Source of the DNA: Flavobacteriales bacterium
Lineage (GTDB): Bacteria > Bacteroidota > Bacteroidia > Flavobacteriales > TMED113
Length of the DNA stretch: 8,631 nucleotides
Reading direction: 5' to 3'
NCBI GenBank assembly: GCA_002696965.1
Contig: NZUB01000023.1
Span: forward strand, 1 to 8,631
A program made the position numbers and the translations under genes. Within the stretch, counting starts at the first letter, position 1, and every line of letters begins with the position of its first letter. Shown here in pieces: positions 8,274-8,631 of the stretch. The notes beneath the pieces are model-generated. The model was not told where the DNA came from, did no database searches, and was given only the letters and a program-made list of their open reading frames with translations.

Positions 8274-8631
8274 TTGTCTGTTTTAGATACAAAAATTGAA
8301 TTTCTTAAAGGAGTTGGTCCTAAGAGATCATTATTATTAAATCAAGAATTATCTATTTTTTCTTTTTTAGATTTATTAACATTTTTCCCCTTTCGATATA
8401 TTGATCGAACCAGTGTTTTAAAAATTAACCAAATTAATAATTTTGATATAGATATTCAGGTTGTAGGTCTTGTTAAGAGTATTCATACAATTGGTGTTGG
8501 TAAGAAAAAGCGTTTAGTTGTTAAGTTTTTTGATGAAACAGGAGAGATAGATTTAATATTTTTTAAAGGAATAAGTTGGTTACTTAAGTCAATTATTAAG
8601 GATAATAAATATCTAATTTTTGGAAAGCCTG
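8274..8631 (+). CDS. recG: ATP-dependent DNA helicase RecG, N-terminal part (cut by right window edge; TTG start)
   Basis: RecG remodels stalled replication forks and Holliday junctions during DNA repair and recombination. Only the first 119 codons are visible. They begin (M)SVLDTKIEFLKGVGPKRSLL, and KGVGPKR followed by LLTFFPFRYIDRT is the typical RecG N-terminus. The part after about residue 60 (KKKRLVVKFFDETGEIDLIF) fits the OB-fold of the wedge domain that grips branched DNA; the helicase motifs lie beyond the edge. The frame contains no ATG at all in the visible part. Upstream it is closed by TAA at 8262-8264, which is also purL's own stop, so the only usual initiation codon before the conserved block is TTG at 8274-8276; ATT at 8271 is the only other remote option. 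The gene lies 9 bases after purL in the same frame with no terminator between them, so cotranscription is likely. The two functions are unrelated. Confidence 0.88.
   Translation, partial: MSVLDTKIEFLKGVGPKRSLLLNQELSIFSFLDLLTFFPFRYIDRTSVLKINQINNFDIDIQVVGLVKSIHTIGVGKKKRLVVKFFDETGEIDLIFFKGISWLLKSIIKDNKYLIFGKP

Noticed and set aside
1..8631. Mobile element, CRISPR array, toxin-antitoxin or defence genes
   Set aside because: Nearly every base is taken up by six conserved housekeeping or catabolic genes. I saw no transposase, spaced repeat array, tRNA or attachment-like repeat.

Overview
The window is a plain metabolic region from an AT-rich bacterial chromosome, roughly two thirds A+T by eye. It most resembles the phylum Bacteroidota. 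This inference rests on three things: the protein style of the acyl-CoA dehydrogenase, FadN-type enzyme and RecG; A/T-rich leaders without a Shine-Dalgarno motif; and arginine codons dominated by AGA. I cannot assign a genus. The combination of an AT-rich genome with a short PurL suggests a marine or aquatic lineage, but that is a guess.

Left part (1-5879, minus strand): four closely packed genes read leftward in the order long-chain acyl-CoA synthetase (fadD-like), fused 3-hydroxyacyl-CoA dehydrogenase/enoyl-CoA hydratase (fadN-like), thiolase (fadA) and acyl-CoA dehydrogenase (fadE-like, running off the left edge). The gaps are 5, 4 and 9 bases, so this is almost certainly one operon. Together the genes supply fatty acid activation and every core step of beta-oxidation: FadD makes acyl-CoA, FadE makes trans-2-enoyl-CoA, FadN hydrates it and oxidises the 3-hydroxy product, and FadA cleaves off acetyl-CoA. 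The last three genes have the same order as the Bacillus subtilis fadN-fadA-fadE operon. No regulator or electron-transfer flavoprotein gene lies in the window.

Middle (5880-6038): a 159-base divergent intergenic region, very AT-rich, which must hold the start signals for both directions. It contains a direct repeat and short palindromes but no convincing promoter or riboswitch.

Right part (6039-8631, plus strand): purL, encoding the short form of phosphoribosylformylglycinamidine synthase (de novo purine synthesis). Nine bases later comes the start of recG, the branched-DNA helicase, which is cut by the right edge. recG appears to start at TTG and is easily missed because no methionine codon occurs in its visible part.

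I found no mobile element, CRISPR array, RNA gene or sign of an undescribed system. All six genes belong to well-known families with intact key residues where the relevant part is visible.
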